A stretch of 8,462 nt of DNA from Aestuariicoccus sp032586235. GTDB taxonomy: Bacteria; Pseudomonadota; Alphaproteobacteria; Rhodobacterales; Rhodobacteraceae. This document shows, in pieces, positions 5,752-8,462 of this stretch (its first letter is position 1; the number at the start of each line of letters is the position of its first letter). The notes under the pieces were generated by a model, which ran no database searches, was not told the origin of the DNA, and was given only the letters and a program-made list of their open reading frames with translations. A program made the translations under genes and the position numbers. The stretch covers positions 1-8,462 of the forward strand of contig NZ_JAWHTD010000080.1 of assembly GCF_032586235.1 (NCBI RefSeq), given 5' to 3'.

Positions 5752-8415
5752 ATGGCAAGCAAAGGTAAGGGAAAGGGTGGCTCTGCCGGCGAGGCCCCGC
5801 CCGACAGTTCTGACACGGGCATCCCGCTGATTTCAGGCGGAAACGGTAACGATACGCTTTCTGCAATCGGGGGCAGTTTCCTTTTGGAGGGCGGCAAGGG
5901 CGACGACGTCTATCTGGTGGACGATGCAGGAGACGTTGTGGTCGAACGACGCAATTCTGGAACCGACGAGGTGCGATCCTTCGTCGACTGGTGGCTGAGC
6001 GACAACGTCGAAAACCTGCTGCTGCTTGGCAGCGACGCTCTGAGCGGCTGGGGCAATGACGCCGACAATCGATTGACCGGCAATTCCGCCAACAACCTAT
6101 TGTCGGGCGGCCTTGGGGATGACACGCTTTCGGGCGGTGGTGGCTCCGACACTCTGGTGGGTGCTGAAGGCACTGACACAGCGATTTTCGATGCGGCCTA
6201 TGGAGACTATGCCTTTCAATGGGAGGGCGATGCGCTCTGGGTGATTTGGGACGAAGGCGAAGCGCTGCTCGACGGGATCGAGCTTTTGGCTTTTTCGGAC
6301 CAGATCGTCGAGGCCATACGGATTGAAGACACGCCCCCGACGCTCGTCGCCATAAGCGATGCTGGCTTGGTATCCGAGGACGGGGAACTCACACTCGACG
6401 TCCTCGCCAACGACCTTGGTCAAGACATATCGCTGACGTCAGTAAGCGGAGCGGCCATTGGAGCGGTCACGATCAACGGGGACGGGACGATCACCTATCG
6501 GCCTGATGCCAATCTCTGGGGCCGTGAGAACATCGTCTACACTGTGACGGACAGTTTCGGACAGATTGCCTCGGCGCAGATCGTGATCGACGTTGCCGCC
6601 CAAAATGACGCGCCTCTTGCGCGCAATGACGCGGTCGCGACGCAGGCGGGAAAAATGCTTTTGGGCGCAAGCGTTCTGGGAAACGACTCCGACCCGGACG
6701 GCGATGCGCTTGCTGTTGTTTTCGCCGATGCGACAAGCAGGATGGGTGGCTCGGTCACAATGGCAGCCGATGGCAGTTTCACCTATGTGCCTGCAACGGG
6801 CTTCTCCGGCGAGGACAGTTTCGTCTACAGGGTGAGCGATGGGCAGGGCGGCGAGGCCCCCGCCCTGGTCACCGTCACCGTGGAACCTGCGCTCAACGAT
6901 GCGCCGGTCGCCGTCGATGATGTCTTCGAAGCGCAAGGCGGCGTTACTCTGCAAGCCACAGGGCTTTTGGCCAACGACAGCGACCCCGACGGCGATACGT
7001 TGAGCGTCCTGGCCTGGTCGGGGACAAGTGCCGAGGGAGGGGTCGTGCAGCTCGGCGCCGATGGCAGCTTCCAGTATACGCCGGCCGCAGGCTTTTCTGG
7101 CGAGGACAGCTTTTTTTACACCGTGAGCGACGGGCAGGCCGAAAACACGGCGGTGGTGACACTGAATGTGGCGCCGGAGCCGCAGCAGGAGCCCACCAAC
7201 GATCCGGAACCGGGGCTGTTCGCAGTGCGGGACGATGTGCTCACTCAGACCGCTGGACTGGGTTTGTCAGCTGTCTCGGTGCTGGAAAATGACACCGCCC
7301 CTGAAGGTGGGGCTCTGGAGATCGTCAGTTACGATCGCGTAACGGCCCAGGGCTGGCGGGTGACGATGGGCGCCGATGGCGTATTCCGCTATGACTCTGA
7401 CGTCGGCTTTGCCGGGCCCGACAGTTTCACCTACACCGTCTCCGACGGGCTGGGCGGTATGGCTACGGCGACGGTAACACTCGACGTTCTGGCGCCAGAA
7501 GGGTTGACGGAAGAAATCGCAGCGCTTCTTCCGCGCGACTCCACGTTGCGTGTGAATTATCCCGACGATTTTGGCACGGGACAGGTGGTGACCTACGCCA
7601 CACCCGATGCGTTGCCCGGCTATGACACTGGGCGCAGCGCGGATAATTACTTCGGGTTCTCCGACGCGGAACGCGCCGTTTTGCGCGAGGTGTTCGACGA
7701 GATCGAGGCTTTGACCAATCTTGTCTTCGTTGAGGTGGAACTCGCCGAGGACGCCATGATCAGCCTCGCATTTTCCGATCTGGGCGGTGCGACGCGAGGC
7801 GTCGCCTCGGCGCTTCGCGGCCCGGAAGAGGGCACTTTCCGAGGCGATGTCTACCTCGACGACTCGTTGATGGGCCAGGGACTGGAGACCGGGACACAGG
7901 CTCGGGAGACGCTTCTACACGAGGTGGCTCATGCCCTGGGCCTTGAGCATCCCGATCTTCCGGTGATGGAGGACACACAACAATTCAGCGTCATGTCCTA
8001 TGTCGGGCATCTTGGATATTCAGGGCTTGTGACAGGCTACCAGCTCTACGACATCGCAGCGCTGCAATTCCTGTACGGCGCCGATACGGAGACGCGTGCG
8101 GGCGACACCATCTATGACGCCACTGCGATTGTCGGCGTGAACGAGACGCTCTGGGACGGAGGAGGGTTGGACACACTCGACCTCTCCGGCGTGAATTTCA
8201 CCGTACGGCTCGACCTGCGTCCTGGCCAATTCAGTACGACCGTGGCCGACGGCACGGACAATTTGGGTCTGGCCTTCGGCACGGTCATTGAGAATGCGAA
8301 TGGCGGCGCAGGCGATGACTGGCTGATGGGGAACACTGCAGACAACGTGCTTTCAGGCGGATCGGGGCAGGACAGCTTTGCCTTCGATGGGCGTTGTTGC
8401 AGAACTAGGGCTTGA
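5752..8415 (+). CDS. RTX/Big_9 multidomain serralysin-like metalloprotease, 3' end truncated by an insertion sequence
   Basis: Of 887 residues, about 880 are native. Domain order: a Lys/Gly-rich start without signal peptide; RTX calcium-binding repeats at 29-146 (GGNGNDTL, GGKGDDVY, GGLGDDTL); a post-RTX segment to about 190; and four Big_9/cadherin-like modules at about 194-282, 285-378, 381-474 and 488-580. A metzincin protease domain follows from about 590 to 780, with LHEVAHALGLEHP. The zinc ligands are His723, His727 and His733, the catalytic base Glu724, and the Met-turn is SVMSY (Met748, Tyr750 as in serralysins). YQLYDIAALQFLYGA (763-777) and WDGGGLDTLDLS (801-812) are typical M10 C-terminal-side motifs. 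A new RTX block starts at 851 (GGAGDDWL, GGSGQDSF) and stops at FAFDG. The last residues RCCRTRA come from IS-like sequence: two adjacent Cys are foreign to such proteins. The family is exported by type I secretion through a C-terminal signal, lost here, so this copy is probably not secreted even if translated. Expected substrates are extracellular proteins; none can be named. Confidence 0.88.
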   Translation: MASKGKGKGGSAGEAPPDSSDTGIPLISGGNGNDTLSAIGGSFLLEGGKGDDVYLVDDAGDVVVERRNSGTDEVRSFVDWWLSDNVENLLLLGSDALSGWGNDADNRLTGNSANNLLSGGLGDDTLSGGGGSDTLVGAEGTDTAIFDAAYGDYAFQWEGDALWVIWDEGEALLDGIELLAFSDQIVEAIRIEDTPPTLVAISDAGLVSEDGELTLDVLANDLGQDISLTSVSGAAIGAVTINGDGTITYRPDANLWGRENIVYTVTDSFGQIASAQIVIDVAAQNDAPLARNDAVATQAGKMLLGASVLGNDSDPDGDALAVVFADATSRMGGSVTMAADGSFTYVPATGFSGEDSFVYRVSDGQGGEAPALVTVTVEPALNDAPVAVDDVFEAQGGVTLQATGLLANDSDPDGDTLSVLAWSGTSAEGGVVQLGADGSFQYTPAAGFSGEDSFFYTVSDGQAENTAVVTLNVAPEPQQEPTNDPEPGLFAVRDDVLTQTAGLGLSAVSVLENDTAPEGGALEIVSYDRVTAQGWRVTMGADGVFRYDSDVGFAGPDSFTYTVSDGLGGMATATVTLDVLAPEGLTEEIAALLPRDSTLRVNYPDDFGTGQVVTYATPDALPGYDTGRSADNYFGFSDAERAVLREVFDEIEALTNLVFVEVELAEDAMISLAFSDLGGATRGVASALRGPEEGTFRGDVYLDDSLMGQGLETGTQARETLLHEVAHALGLEHPDLPVMEDTQQFSVMSYVGHLGYSGLVTGYQLYDIAALQFLYGADTETRAGDTIYDATAIVGVNETLWDGGGLDTLDLSGVNFTVRLDLRPGQFSTTVADGTDNLGLAFGTVIENANGGAGDDWLMGNTADNVLSGGSGQDSFAFDGRCCRTRA
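5836..6189 (+). repeat. N-terminal RTX calcium-binding nonapeptide repeats
   Basis: Residues 29-146 of the protease hold GGxGxDxLx-type nonapeptides: GGNGNDTLS, GGKGDDVYL, GGLGDDTLS, GGGGSDTLV and GAEGTDTAI. They lie in two clusters separated by a segment with GTDEVRSFVDW and ENLLLLG, commonly seen between RTX blocks. Such repeats bind Ca2+ and fold outside the cell. Confidence 0.8.
6331..7491 (+). repeat. Four tandem Big_9 / cadherin-like modules
   Basis: Each module is about 90 residues: a proline-Val/Ala-Asp opening (NDAPLARND, NDAPVAVDD), then a VLxND turn, then DGSFxYxPxxGFSGxDSFxYTVSDG. Modules two and three carry a complete NDSDPDGD acidic turn (311-318 and 408-415), likely a calcium site. 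Module one has ANDLGQDI and module four ENDTAPEGG, so these sites look degraded. Modules two and three are closest to each other, suggesting a more recent duplication. Confidence 0.85.
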
Positions 8416-8462
8416 GGCGTGATTGCCCCTTTCCCCGCTGAGATCATGCCACGCGGATGATC
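8390..8462. mobile_element. Left or right end of an IS903-group IS5-like element (partial, runs off window)
   Basis: At 8390 the protease reading is abruptly replaced by GGCGTTGTTGCAGAACTA, close to the IS903 terminal repeat pattern (GGCTTTGTTGAATAAATC). A non-coding lead of about 50 nt follows, which is what precedes such transposase genes. The boundary coincides with loss of RTX-like coding. The transposase itself would be outside the window. An IS6-family end (GGCNCTGTTGCAAA) is an alternative reading. The duplication of target bases cannot be tested because the other end is not present. Confidence 0.65.
8442..8462. repeat. Inverted repeat near the IS end
   Basis: GATCAT (8442-8447) and ATGATC (8457-8462) are reverse complements with a 9-nt loop. 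The stem may extend beyond the window. It sits in the leader of the inserted element and contains GATC at both arms. Confidence 0.4.

Noticed and set aside
5256..5897. Minus-strand open frame of 213 codons
   Set aside because: Only its middle (about residues 134-169) is transposase; the start lies antisense to the protease gene and the end is in the wrong frame after a deletion. It is not an intact gene.

Overview
The window looks like accessory DNA from an alphaproteobacterium, most likely a marine Rhodobacterales-type genome. The basis is protein style: a DUF5801-type giant repeat protein, a serralysin-like RTX protease with Big_9/cadherin-like modules, and IS5-family remnants with typical alphaproteobacterial transposase wording. 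This assignment is by recognition only; no search was possible.

Layout. (1) From 3011 leftward to the window edge runs one uninterrupted minus-strand reading frame of 1003 codons. It is the N-terminal part of a very large repeat protein, probably a type I-secreted surface adhesin or RTX-like protein, and its C-terminus lies outside. (2) 3012-3803 is a long, apparently non-coding spacer between divergent genes, with ribosome-binding sites at both edges. (3) 3816-4940 (+) encodes a membrane glycosyltransferase of the WecA/MraY family (polyprenyl-phosphate sugar-1-phosphate transferase), which starts with GTG. (4) 4928-5495 (-) is a decayed IS5-family transposase with two frameshifts, an insertion and two in-frame stops. 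Its 3' end overlaps the glycosyltransferase stop codon. (5) 5752-8415 (+) encodes an 887-residue secreted-type metalloprotease: N-terminal RTX repeats, four tandem Big_9 modules, then a metzincin domain with a complete HExxHxxGxxH site and Met-turn, then the beginning of a second RTX block. (6) From about 8390 the sequence looks like the terminal inverted repeat of an IS903-group IS5 element. It interrupts the protease, supplies its last seven codons and stop, and removes the expected C-terminal RTX/secretion region.

How the parts may fit. Giant adhesin, lipid-linked sugar transferase and RTX protease all suit a cell-surface/biofilm locus, with the sugar transferase initiating an exopolysaccharide or O-antigen-like chain. 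They are not one operon: the adhesin is divergent, and the protease is separated from the transferase by about 0.8 kb of IS debris. Two independent IS footprints, one old and decayed and one apparently recent, mark the locus as a site of repeated insertion. I see no tRNA, rRNA, CRISPR array or convincing new multi-gene system. The most notable points are the protease architecture and its IS truncation, and the diverged flagellin-IN-like module pair inside the adhesin's first repeat.
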